Below, piece by piece: positions 1 to 6,331 of a stretch of DNA of 6,331 nucleotides (position 1 is its first letter; each line of letters starts with the position of its first letter). The translations under genes were made by a program, and so were the position numbers. The DNA is from Saprospiraceae bacterium (GTDB lineage Bacteria; Bacteroidota; Bacteroidia; Chitinophagales; Saprospiraceae), in assembly GCA_020436955.1 (NCBI GenBank), contig JAGQWW010000156.1:1-6331 (forward strand), written 5' to 3'. The notes below the pieces were generated by a model. The model had not been told where the DNA came from, did not search any database, and saw nothing but the letters and a program-made list of their open reading frames with translations.

Positions 1-2466
1 GATGTCACTTCCGATGTAACAATTCCCATTTTTAAGCAGGTAAACCGGGTCGGTGAAGTTATACGTTTGAACGGAACCCGGGCATAGGTTATTAGCACCT
101 AAAATTATTCCAGGGGCCAATTCTGACCACTCAGCCGGTTCTGTACTGATTCCGTTGATTACTTCAATTTGAAAATCACAAACATCACCATCTTTTCCGT
201 CCCAAATGAAAAGGTAAGTTTTGCCAGGTTCGAGATCGGTTAATAGGACATCCTCTATGGTTTCATTTTCCAGTCCTTTTGAGTCTATCACCACTGTGAA
301 GTCCTGACAATTATCAGAAGCCAAAACAGACCATTCTGTTCCTTGATTTTGAAGGCAATTAAAAGTGACCAGTCTTAGGGTTACATCTTCCTCGCATGGA
401 GACCAGGTTGCCCAACGAGGATTCTCAAGCGGAGCAGATAAAACCTGGGCCAGATTACCCGGCAGGGGTTGTGGATTTGGGTCTACCATATCGGTAGCAC
501 TACAATATCCCTGCAATGTATTGCCACAAAGGAAGGGAGCCGTATCGCAAACACCCGAAAGCTCGACTGTTGAGCCGATACAGACGGTTTGATTCTGTTT
601 TACTTCGATTTCCTGCCGTTTTTCACAGCCAGTAAGCGTGTCAGTAATTACCAGTTGATAGATGCCAGGAATCGTAATCTGTGGATTTTCCTCCGAAGCA
701 TTAGCTTGTGTTATACCGGGGCCTGACCACGAATAGGTAAGATGGTTGGTATTTCCCTGAAGGGTTGACGACAATCTTACAGCAGAAGAGTCACCTGCTT
801 GCAACAAGGATGGATGCTCTATGCTAAATTCGAAATCTCTTTTTTCAATCCTAAATTGAACGGTGCTATCACAACCGTTCTTGTTTTGATACACCTGATT
901 ATAGTTCCCTGGATCACAATACTGTTGACCATTTATTTCAAAACAATTGGCTTCACAAACCGGAATGACCCCTAAATCGACTGTATCACTTGGCAAGTAT
1001 TTTATTTCAAAATTGACAATGCTGTCACAGCCATCTTTTGAAAGTGTGATAAAGGAAAAAGATCCTTCCTGGTAGTATTGGGAGCCATTGATGGTTATGC
1101 AATCGCCCTTGCAAGTGAACTGAGTCGGAAGTGTTTCGGTCATTTCCGCAACCACTCGAACTTCAAAACGGATGGTGCTATCGCATCCGTATTTTGAAGT
1201 GTAGTGGCGTGTATATCTTCCGCTTTGGCAATAATCAATGCCGTCAAATTCAAAACAAGTGTTTTCACAAATGGAAACAATCCCCAGATTTTGATTATAA
1301 GTGGAATGCTTTTGAATTTCAAAAATAACCAAGCTGTCGCATCCGTCTTTTGAAGATAAAGGGACTTCAAAATAGCCTTCATCACAAAAAAATTGCCCGT
1401 CAACTTTATAACATTCCTGCCCGCAAAGATGCAGGACGCCAAGATCTTCCAGTGTTTCATCTTTAATCGAAAGGTCAAAGACCAAAATACTGTCACAATC
1501 AAGGGGCACTTCTACTTCGATCTCATACCGGCCTTCATTACAATAGGTATTTCCCCTAAAATCATAACATTCACCGCTGCAAATCTGCACAGGAGGTAGT
1601 ATATAAGTAAAAGGATCTTTTATATCGATGTAGAAATCGTTGATGATATCGGTACAGGTGCCAACACCAAAACCTGAAGCACAAGTCACTTCATCGCAAC
1701 CCCCGATTAGAGAATGGATTTCCATACTTACTGAGACTGTACCACCTTCAAAATTTTCTCCAAAGAAGATGTTTGCAGAAGCGGTATTAGCATTACCAAT
1801 TATTTGGGCGCCTTCTGGTAGCGACCAATAATAAGTAGTGTCGTAATAGGCAGAAAGATTAGGTAATGGACAACTAGAGCCGGTATTTGACTCGTGCACA
1901 CAAGATGGAGGCGTAACCTGGTAAGGAACTAATTCACCATTACAAACCATGGATCGTCCTTGAATGGAACCCTCGGTAGTTTCTGTAATGACCTCACTAG
2001 AGGGTGGTGAAATACCTTCCAATGCCGTGATGGTATAAATACATTCATCACCCAGGAAACCATCGACCATAACATAGTAGATATTGCCAGGGGTAAGATT
2101 ATTCGCAGCCATCTGACCTTCAAAATCATTTCCCATGGAAGAATAGCAGGTAGAAACCAAATTAAATGCCTGATCGTAAAGTGCTGCTTGAACCCCGAAT
2201 CCCATAAAGCAACCACTAGATTCAATGGCTAAAACAACGGTTGTTCCACACGGGGAAATGCTAAACCATGAATTATTTTCAATAGTGCCGCAAAAATTTT
2301 CGAAAGGAGAATCCGCTGTAAATCCTTCAGTAGAAGCGGTGTAGCCATCTATTAAAGGCCAGCAAACATATGGGCCGGGTGGCTCATCGGTAGGGTAACA
2401 CACCTGCGCCTGCAAGCCAAAGCTGCCAAGGAGCACCAGTAGGAATATTTTTACAGGTGTCATCAT
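1..2466 (-). CDS. Large secreted cysteine-rich multidomain surface protein (N-terminal 822 residues; C-terminus beyond left edge)
   Basis: The frame is open without a stop from the ATG at 2466 to the window edge (822 codons). Upstream, an in-frame TAA (2497-2499) leaves only two adjacent ATGs (2466, 2463) as starts. Residues 1-20 form a signal peptide: Lys6, a hydrophobic core, and probable cleavage after LQA before Gln21. Domains in order: beta-sandwich module A1 (about 57-180, with FCG, ENN-x-W and DG-x-x-GD-x-C motifs); PKD-like domain (about 183-265, YYWSLP and a GG-x-VSV strand); five 52-residue cysteine repeats (296-555); PKD/Ig-like domain (about 544-622, YSWSGPG and a TGC end); second beta-sandwich A2 (about 676-802); and the start of another PKD-like domain. 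No enzyme motif is visible. The family is typical of Saprospiria extracellular proteins. A T9SS tail is expected in the missing C-terminus but is not seen. I infer an adhesive or structural surface role; export is well supported, the function is not. Confidence 0.93.
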   Translation of the reverse strand, partial: MMTPVKIFLLVLLGSFGLQAQVCYPTDEPPGPYVCWPLIDGYTASTEGFTADSPFENFCGTIENNSWFSISPCGTTVVLAIESSGCFMGFGVQAALYDQAFNLVSTCYSSMGNDFEGQMAANNLTPGNIYYVMVDGFLGDECIYTITALEGISPPSSEVITETTEGSIQGRSMVCNGELVPYQVTPPSCVHESNTGSSCPLPNLSAYYDTTYYWSLPEGAQIIGNANTASANIFFGENFEGGTVSVSMEIHSLIGGCDEVTCASGFGVGTCTDIINDFYIDIKDPFTYILPPVQICSGECYDFRGNTYCNEGRYEIEVEVPLDCDSILVFDLSIKDETLEDLGVLHLCGQECYKVDGQFFCDEGYFEVPLSSKDGCDSLVIFEIQKHSTYNQNLGIVSICENTCFEFDGIDYCQSGRYTRHYTSKYGCDSTIRFEVRVVAEMTETLPTQFTCKGDCITINGSQYYQEGSFSFITLSKDGCDSIVNFEIKYLPSDTVDLGVIPVCEANCFEINGQQYCDPGNYNQVYQNKNGCDSTVQFRIEKRDFEFSIEHPSLLQAGDSSAVRLSSTLQGNTNHLTYSWSGPGITQANASEENPQITIPGIYQLVITDTLTGCEKRQEIEVKQNQTVCIGSTVELSGVCDTAPFLCGNTLQGYCSATDMVDPNPQPLPGNLAQVLSAPLENPRWATWSPCEEDVTLRLVTFNCLQNQGTEWSVLASDNCQDFTVVIDSKGLENETIEDVLLTDLEPGKTYLFIWDGKDGDVCDFQIEVINGISTEPAEWSELAPGIILGANNLCPGSVQTYNFTDPVYLLKNGNCYIGSDI
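61..441 (-). repeat. Beta-sandwich module, copy A2 (internal duplication)
   Basis: This is residues about 676-802 of the left-hand gene. It repeats the landmark order of copy A1: W-SPC (Trp688 to Cys691), a central cysteine stretch, LEPG-x2-Y (745-751), WDG-x2-GD-x-C (755-763), NGIS (771-774), a GIILG stretch, then CPG-x4-Y (795-802). Identity outside these landmarks is low, so the duplication is old. A further PKD-like domain appears to begin after it, as it does after A1, so the larger unit A plus PKD may itself be repeated. Confidence 0.7.
802..1581 (-). repeat. Five tandem 156-bp / 52-residue 'C-x3-C ... GCDS' repeats
   Basis: Within the left-hand gene, repeats start at Cys296, 348, 400, 452 and 504, exactly 52 residues apart with no insertion or deletion. 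The shared pattern is C-x3-C-[FYI]-x-[FVI]-x-G-x2-[YF]-C-x2-G-x-[YF]-x9-C-D-S, followed by a beta-strand such as VIFEI and a linker such as DLGV. Cysteine 2 is at 300/352/404/456/508, cysteine 3 at 309/361/413/(Tyr465)/517 and cysteine 4 at 324/376/428/480/532. The fourth repeat has Tyr in place of the third cysteine. The first has Asp instead of Gly before CDS. In the fifth, similarity fades after about residue 541 as the next domain begins. Four cysteines per unit in an exported protein suggests two disulfides per repeat (inference). Related GCDS repeats occur widely in Bacteroidota surface proteins, usually without all these cysteines. Confidence 0.9.
1927..2298 (-). repeat. Beta-sandwich module, copy A1 (internal duplication)
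   Basis: This is residues about 57-180 of the left-hand gene. It aligns with the copy at 61-441 through a W followed by a PC (Trp67, Cys72-73 region), a central cysteine region, LTPG-x2-Y, DG-x2-GD-x-C (Asp135 to Cys142), a following GIS, then an I-x-G stretch and C-x-G-x4-Y (Cys175 to Tyr180). The fold is inferred to be a beta-sandwich of the kind often placed at the N-terminus of Saprospiria exported proteins. No ligand or function can be read from the sequence. Confidence 0.7.
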
Positions 2467-2681
2467 TTCAGAGGTGTGTGTGGATTTTTCTACCCTTTAA
2501 CAAATAAGGTTCTAGTCTCGGAGCAAATTTTGTTATTTCATTTTCGGAATCCGCTCCAGTACGAACAATTTTATAAAAATAAAAGAATTCGACTCATATT
2601 CAAAGAATATAAAGGAAAGCAAAGGTCATTTGCTTCAATTCCTGCATATTCTGGTATATCAATAACCTTTTTAGGGTAGGG
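2467..2681. other. Intergenic region upstream of the cysteine-repeat gene
   Basis: This A/T-rich DNA separates the terminator of the 954-residue gene from the start of the left-hand gene, so it must hold the latter's promoter if the two are transcribed separately. I looked for the Bacteroidota pattern (TTTG about 20 nt before TAnnTTTG) on the minus strand. I found only partial matches, for example CTTATTTG at 2500-2507 without a suitably placed upstream element. No Shine-Dalgarno sequence lies close to the start codon. A 67-codon plus-strand frame (2476-2679) runs through it but has no family resemblance, and I do not regard it as a gene. Confidence 0.5.
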
Positions 2682-2714
2682 AAACAAAAAAACCACCTTC
2701 TTTCGAAAGTGGTT
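2682..2714 (-). terminator. Rho-independent terminator of the 954-residue T9SS cargo gene
   Basis: Read on the minus strand, a 10-bp stem (AACCACTTTC against GAAGGTGGTT, with one T-G wobble) closes a GAAA tetraloop, which is of the stable GNRA class. The stem's last two T residues run straight into TTTTT, then G and TTT. It starts 27 nt after the TAG stop of the 954-residue gene. On the plus strand the wobble becomes a C-A mismatch and the U-tract is missing, so the terminator works in the minus direction only. It implies that the downstream cysteine-repeat gene is not simply cotranscribed. Confidence 0.9.
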
Positions 2715-2741
2715 CTTCAAATACTCTTTAGCAAATTAATA

Positions 2742-5606
2742 CTAGCGCAGCACGATTTTTCCTGCAACCAACATTCCAGTAGTATTGCGGATCTGGAAAA
2801 TGTAAGTTCCGGCAGGTAATTGCCTGCGCTCAAAATCTAATCCGGAAGCATTCATAGCTTCCTTGAGAATCATCTGGCCCTGAAGATTATACAGGACAAA
2901 AGAACAGTCGGTTGAATTCAATCCTTCCAGTGAAATGTGGGTTCGATGGTGGAACGGGTTAGGAGCGATTATCGCGTTTATTTGTGCATTTCCACCGGGT
3001 AGATTCCCTACACTGGTAGTGGTATCTATTTTAATAAAATTAGTCGCAATGGTATGGTCAGTCTCCGGGGTGATTACCGGTGCATTGTAGTCGAAATAAA
3101 TATCAGCATTATTGTTTATTACTGTACCGGATGCTAAATCCGGCGTTTGAGCTACCCTAAACTTGACAAATCCATGGGAGGCTGGTTCATTTGTGAAACT
3201 ATCCACCAATAGGATATTATCAAAAGTGAATTTTAAAATGCCATTGCCATACACCTCAAAATCATAGTCATGGCTCGCGGCTCCGGGTTGTATAGAGTTT
3301 ACATCCAAATCTTGCTGTAAGGTATCTCTGATAACAACAGTAAAGGCGGTGTCGGTACCTGTATTCTGAAAACGAATGAGGTATTCCAACTCTCCATTTG
3401 GTAAAATATAATGGAGGAAACTATATCCTTTAGGGAAGCCCATTTTATCATTCGGGTCATAGGCGCCGATATTCTCCCTACAGTCAATTTCCACAAAATT
3501 ATCTCCATCATCCTGTGGAAACTGATTTACGTATCCGGTACTGAATGGGAAGTCGCCACAACCTTCTATGGCAATAGATGGAAAACTATTGCCTGGATGT
3601 CCGGGACTTTGTTGTACTTCAAAGCGCACTGTTTGGCCTGCGACGGGAATCTTTATCAAAGTATCCATGCCACTTCCGACCTGTACTGTTCCTGATTTGG
3701 TAAGCACATCATCTTCAATGATGATAAAACCAGATCGACCGGTCATATCACTATCGCCGGTATTTTTTACAATTATTTGAATGGTGTCATTTACACAAAC
3801 AGCTTCCAAATCCAGACTGGCACCGTCCCAGTTAGGATCAGGAGTAAGGCAGAAGGTATCCGGGAATATCCGAGCTTCAATACAGTGAGTCTGTCCCAAA
3901 AGGGTAGAATCACATGCAACGGTGGTGAAAAGTTTGAAATTACCACAATCGAATGGAGCCAAATCGCCCAGGTTGAACTGGTATAGATTATTGCCCAGGT
4001 CAGAGAAGTTTACTGAGGCACTGTCTAATACCAGGTAAGGATCCAATTGTAAATTTGCGAAAGCACCTGTAGCAGTTTGAGTCCCTTCGTTGCAGTATTC
4101 CACGCGGTAGACATTGGAAAAACACCTTCTTAAAAAAGGTGTTCCCACGTCAATTGTCAAAAAAGAACAGTCAGAGGCTTTTTCCACCGGGAAAAAAATC
4201 TCGGTGGTGTCATATTGCTGGGTTATCGATACCATTGGGTCATTCAGCCCCTTGAGCCAATAAGGATTCGGAACATTGAGCCGAACAGTGTAATCGCCGG
4301 TATCCACAGCAATAGCAAAAAAACCAGTTTCGTCAGAGGAGGTGTAATATGTTTTATTGCCCTCGACAGAGATTATCCAGTCTTCGATACCCGGTTCGCC
4401 GGGCGTCAATAATCCGTCAAGGTTGAGGTCTTGAAAAACATTTCCGGTTAAAATGGATGAAAGGCTTAAGCCATTTGCATCGGTTTGTACCAACCATGCA
4501 TCGGTACTGCCCGCGCCAAAACTTTCAGTTGCACCACAAAAAGCAAAGCCGTTTGCCAGGACTTGCACTGCAGCAGCAATATCTGTAGCCTGGCCTCCAT
4601 ATTTTCTTTCCCAGACTTGATTGCCATCTGCATCAGTCTGGAGTAAAAAAGCATCTTTTGTAGCTCCGGCATCTATTCTGGTTTCGCCCGAGATAATAAG
4701 ATTGCCATTGCTTAAAACTGACATCCCGCTTGCCATTTGAAAGCCGCTTTGTGGGATGGTCTTTTCATAAATAAGGGTTCCGTCGCTTTCAATTTTTGCC
4801 AACCAGACATTGTCACCATTGGCAGTTCCATCATCAATGAATCCTGCCAGATAAATTTGGCCGCCTGGAGTAACAGCGATGGCTCTCGCTTGCTCTTCCG
4901 CATCATTGGAACCGTAAGTCTCCTCCCAAACAATGGTGCCATCGGCATCTATTTCAGCCAGATAGGCATCCACGCTTGGTAAGTTGGAGTGGGTGTATCC
5001 TGCAATCAGGATGTTTTGATTTGAAAGTACTACCAGGTCAAAAGATGATTCGATGTCATTTCCATCGATTGTTTTGGTCCAGACTTCATTCCCATTTGCA
5101 TCAAGTTTGACCACATAGATACCTTCGTGTTTTGAACCAGTCAAATAAACATTTCCGTTGGCATCAACTGAGACAGCTTCAAATTGAACTGTGTCAAGGC
5201 TGGTGGTGTATTCCCAAATGGGATTGCCTAAAGCATCAACGCCCCAGGCTTTACCAACAAACGAATTTCCATTGCTTGCGGTACCGGCAATCGCATAACC
5301 ACCACCCGGAAGGGTAGCAAGGCTATTTCCGATTTCCTGTGTACCTGCTATACCAAGATACCTATGCCACTGCTCCGAGCCATCTACATCGGTTTTTAAG
5401 AGGTAGACATCCAGGTCAGTTCCCCCATTGTTACTGGAAGAGCCGGCCATGAACCATCCACCGTCCGCTGTAGGGGCCAGGTCGTTGGCTACATCTGATG
5501 CGACACCACCATACACCTTTTCCCAACCCTGAGCGCTAACCGTGGCATAGGTCATAAGTATAATAAGAACAGCCAGAGGTTTTGTATATGTTTGAAAATT
5601 CGTCAT
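2742..5606 (-). CDS. T9SS-secreted beta-propeller protein with DUF7619-like domain and type A sorting tail
   Basis: A complete 954-residue protein. An in-frame TAA (5625-5627) lies just upstream of the ATG, and the signal peptide (residues 1-25, cleavage after VSA before Gln26) confirms the start. Domains in order: seven propeller repeats (28-382); an SdrD/Cna-B-like domain (about 386-444) with a DLNLDG calcium-loop-like motif (393-398) and GEPGIEDW; a beta-rich region with ten cysteines (480-709); a DUF11-like domain, which I believe is now called DUF7619 (about 715-848, with AYDPNDK, IRFQNTGTDTA and NADIYFDYNAP motifs); and a T9SS type A sorting domain (about 876-954, with APNPF, LPAGTYIFQI and the terminal GKIVLR). 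By family knowledge it crosses the inner membrane by Sec and the outer membrane by T9SS, and the tail is then normally cleaved. No catalytic residues are recognisable; a binding or structural surface role is inference. Transcription ends at the hairpin 27 nt downstream. Confidence 0.96.
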   Translation of the reverse strand: MTNFQTYTKPLAVLIILMTYATVSAQGWEKVYGGVASDVANDLAPTADGGWFMAGSSSNNGGTDLDVYLLKTDVDGSEQWHRYLGIAGTQEIGNSLATLPGGGYAIAGTASNGNSFVGKAWGVDALGNPIWEYTTSLDTVQFEAVSVDANGNVYLTGSKHEGIYVVKLDANGNEVWTKTIDGNDIESSFDLVVLSNQNILIAGYTHSNLPSVDAYLAEIDADGTIVWEETYGSNDAEEQARAIAVTPGGQIYLAGFIDDGTANGDNVWLAKIESDGTLIYEKTIPQSGFQMASGMSVLSNGNLIISGETRIDAGATKDAFLLQTDADGNQVWERKYGGQATDIAAAVQVLANGFAFCGATESFGAGSTDAWLVQTDANGLSLSSILTGNVFQDLNLDGLLTPGEPGIEDWIISVEGNKTYYTSSDETGFFAIAVDTGDYTVRLNVPNPYWLKGLNDPMVSITQQYDTTEIFFPVEKASDCSFLTIDVGTPFLRRCFSNVYRVEYCNEGTQTATGAFANLQLDPYLVLDSASVNFSDLGNNLYQFNLGDLAPFDCGNFKLFTTVACDSTLLGQTHCIEARIFPDTFCLTPDPNWDGASLDLEAVCVNDTIQIIVKNTGDSDMTGRSGFIIIEDDVLTKSGTVQVGSGMDTLIKIPVAGQTVRFEVQQSPGHPGNSFPSIAIEGCGDFPFSTGYVNQFPQDDGDNFVEIDCRENIGAYDPNDKMGFPKGYSFLHYILPNGELEYLIRFQNTGTDTAFTVVIRDTLQQDLDVNSIQPGAASHDYDFEVYGNGILKFTFDNILLVDSFTNEPASHGFVKFRVAQTPDLASGTVINNNADIYFDYNAPVITPETDHTIATNFIKIDTTTSVGNLPGGNAQINAIIAPNPFHHRTHISLEGLNSTDCSFVLYNLQGQMILKEAMNASGLDFERRQLPAGTYIFQIRNTTGMLVAGKIVLR
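4461..5525 (-). repeat. Seven beta-propeller repeats of about 52 residues
   Basis: Within the 954-residue protein, units begin at Trp28, Trp80, Trp131, Trp176, Trp227, Tyr280 and Trp332 (spacings 52, 51, 45, 51, 53, 52), and the last ends near residue 382. Each follows the pattern W-E-K-x-YGG, an acidic/alanine stretch, DGG or NGN, a [LIV]-x-G strand, then D-[AV]-[YFW]-L-x-[KQE]-x-D-x-[DN]-G. The fourth start is Trp176 (WTKTI), and the sixth uses Tyr in place of Trp. Seven units of this size fit one closed seven-bladed propeller. Similar YGG/DGGY repeats are common in secreted Bacteroidota proteins. Confidence 0.88.
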
Positions 5607-5756
5607 AATTTCAGTTGACCCCTTTTATCAATGTTAAATGTCCAACTCTTTTAATAATAAAGTCATGGACAAAAAAATAGGTTTCTCGGATTTAAATTTT
5701 TAAAAATCCTTAAAAAATGGCAGTTTTGGATAAATATTCTCGGATAAAATTAGTTT
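5607..5756. promoter_or_regulatory. Divergent intergenic region between the T9SS cargo gene and the helical-protein gene
   Basis: These 150 A/T-rich bases must contain the start signals of both flanking genes. On the minus strand, TAACATTG (5629-5636) differs by one base from the Bacteroidota -7 element TAnnTTTG and lies 22 nt before the ATG, but no TTTG is correctly spaced upstream of it. On the plus strand, TAGGTTTC (5678-5685) is also one base off, again without a -33 partner. A purine-rich AAAAGGGG lies about 12 nt before the minus-strand ATG, too far to be a convincing ribosome site. The region also holds a 9-bp direct repeat and an A/T-rich inverted repeat (GGATTT at 5688 against AAATCC ending at 5709). 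Confidence 0.35.
5683..5745 (+). repeat. 9-bp direct repeat TTCTCGGAT, two copies 54 bp apart
   Basis: Copies lie at 5683-5691 and 5737-5745. A partial third copy, sharing GGATAAA with the second, lies at 5728-5734. The 54-bp offset is close to five helical turns, so both copies would face the same side of the DNA, as for a dimeric or looping regulator. This is seen directly; a regulatory role is inference and the repeat is short enough to be chance. Confidence 0.4.
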
Positions 5757-6331
5757 ATGGCAGCCAATAAAGTAGTCCTCGTCCTGCAAACAATGGATAA
5801 AAAAGACCTTAAAATGATGGAAAAATTCGTCAGGTCGCCAATTTATAACCAGCATCAGGACGTAATTAACCTTTTTGATTACCTAAAAAACGCTTTGCAT
5901 GAAGGAAATGGCTCGTTAAGCAATGAGGCTATTTTTGCCCACCTCTTTCCCGGAGTACCTTTTGAGATCCAGAAGTTGCATTATGTCAATTCCTACCTGC
6001 TCAAAACCATAGAGGCATATTTTGCCTGGAAGGAATGGCAGGATGATGAAATGGAAGAATCATTATACCTTTTGCGGGCCTACCGCAACCGTAAGATTTA
6101 TGACCAGTTTGAAAGAACCTATAAGCTGTTAGAGAAAAAATTAGAAAAACATCCTTACCGAAATCTTCAGCACCACAGCCTTGAATACAAACTCCGAATT
6201 GAACAAATAAAAGCTGAAGCAAACCGGCGTTCTGCTGACATGCATTTGCAGGAACTTTCTGATGCTCAAGATACCTGGTTTGCCGTAGAAAAGCTCTATA
6301 ATGCCAGTACCATGATTAGTCACCAGGCCGT
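5757..6331 (+). CDS. Uncharacterised alpha-helical protein (N-terminal 191 residues; runs off right edge)
   Basis: The frame is open from ATG 5757 to the window end. An in-frame TAG (5751-5753) lies immediately before it, making 5757 the longest possible start; Met13 and Met20 are less likely alternatives. There is no signal peptide or membrane segment, so it should be cytoplasmic. The sequence is helix-forming throughout and rich in Lys, Glu, Gln and aromatics, with stretches such as LYLLRAYRNRKIYDQFERTYKLLEKKLEK (about 104-131) in short pieces resembling helical-repeat (TPR-like) packing. The N-terminus (D-L-K-x2-EKFVRSPIYN, 17-31; then IFAHLFPG, 59-66) resembles a conserved Bacteroidota hypothetical family with an 'F-x-KF-x-SP-x-FN ... 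LFP' start, which has no established function as far as I know. That match is from memory. Divergent orientation gives no clue to its role. Confidence 0.85.
   Translation, partial: MAANKVVLVLQTMDKKDLKMMEKFVRSPIYNQHQDVINLFDYLKNALHEGNGSLSNEAIFAHLFPGVPFEIQKLHYVNSYLLKTIEAYFAWKEWQDDEMEESLYLLRAYRNRKIYDQFERTYKLLEKKLEKHPYRNLQHHSLEYKLRIEQIKAEANRRSADMHLQELSDAQDTWFAVEKLYNASTMISHQA

Noticed and set aside
365..592. 75-codon plus-strand frame antisense to the left-hand gene
   Set aside because: The opposite strand encodes a conserved module and this frame has no supporting features.
1140..1502. 120-codon minus-strand frame inside the cysteine-repeat gene
   Set aside because: It lies in another frame of the same strand as the real gene. 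Its own internal repetition is only the shadow of the 156-bp repeats, and it has no start context or family resemblance.
802..1581. Possible CRISPR array or noncoding tandem repeat, because of the regular 156-bp period
   Set aside because: The repeats are diverged at DNA level, stay in frame and conserve protein landmarks, so they are protein repeats.
1929..2225. 98-codon minus-strand frame overlapping the first beta-sandwich module
   Set aside because: It is out of frame with a well-supported domain-bearing protein and has low-complexity hydrophobic content; a shadow frame.
2476..2679. 67-codon plus-strand frame filling the intergenic region
   Set aside because: It lies in A/T-rich DNA with no recognisable protein features and occupies the expected promoter region of the left-hand gene.
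3411..3695. 94-codon plus-strand frame opposite the 954-residue gene
   Set aside because: It is antisense to the cysteine-rich and DUF7619-like part of a clear protein and shows no conserved motif.
5688..5709. A/T-rich inverted repeat as a terminator
   Set aside because: The stem is only 6 bp with a weak interior, and it lies between divergent genes where no transcript needs to end.
6001..6323. Two overlapping minus-strand frames opposite the helical protein
   Set aside because: They are antisense to a continuous helical coding frame, have no export signal or family match, and overlap each other.

Overview
The window looks like chromosomal DNA of a Bacteroidota bacterium, most likely of the Saprospiria (Lewinella/Haliscomenobacter-like) type. 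The evidence is protein architecture: one gene ends in a textbook type IX secretion (T9SS) type A C-terminal sorting domain. Another combines PKD-like folds, 'GCDS' cysteine repeats and a duplicated 'FCG...ENN.W...DG..GD.C' beta-sandwich, a combination I associate with that group. Start sites lack strong Shine-Dalgarno sequences and intergenic DNA is A/T-rich, which also fits.

Layout. Positions 1-2466 (minus strand) hold the first 822 codons of a large secreted, cysteine-rich, multidomain surface protein that runs off the left edge. Positions 2467-2741 are intergenic, with a clear rho-independent terminator (2682-2714) serving the next gene upstream. Positions 2742-5606 (minus strand) hold a complete 954-residue T9SS cargo protein: signal peptide, seven-repeat beta-propeller, small SdrD/Cna-B-like domain, cysteine-rich beta region, DUF11/DUF7619-like domain and T9SS sorting tail. 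Positions 5607-5756 are a short divergent intergenic region with a 9-bp direct repeat. Positions 5757-6331 (plus strand) hold the start of an all-helical cytoplasmic protein of unknown function that runs off the right edge.

How the genes relate. The two minus-strand genes lie in tandem and both encode exported proteins, presumably displayed on or released from the cell surface through T9SS. The strong terminator and 275-nt gap between them suggest separate transcripts. The helical protein is divergently oriented and has no evident functional link to them.

I see no RNA genes, CRISPR array, insertion sequence, defence system or phage signature. The most notable structure is a run of five cysteine repeats in the left-hand gene, kept at exactly 52 residues (156 bp) with no insertion or deletion and flanked on both sides by copies of a second module.
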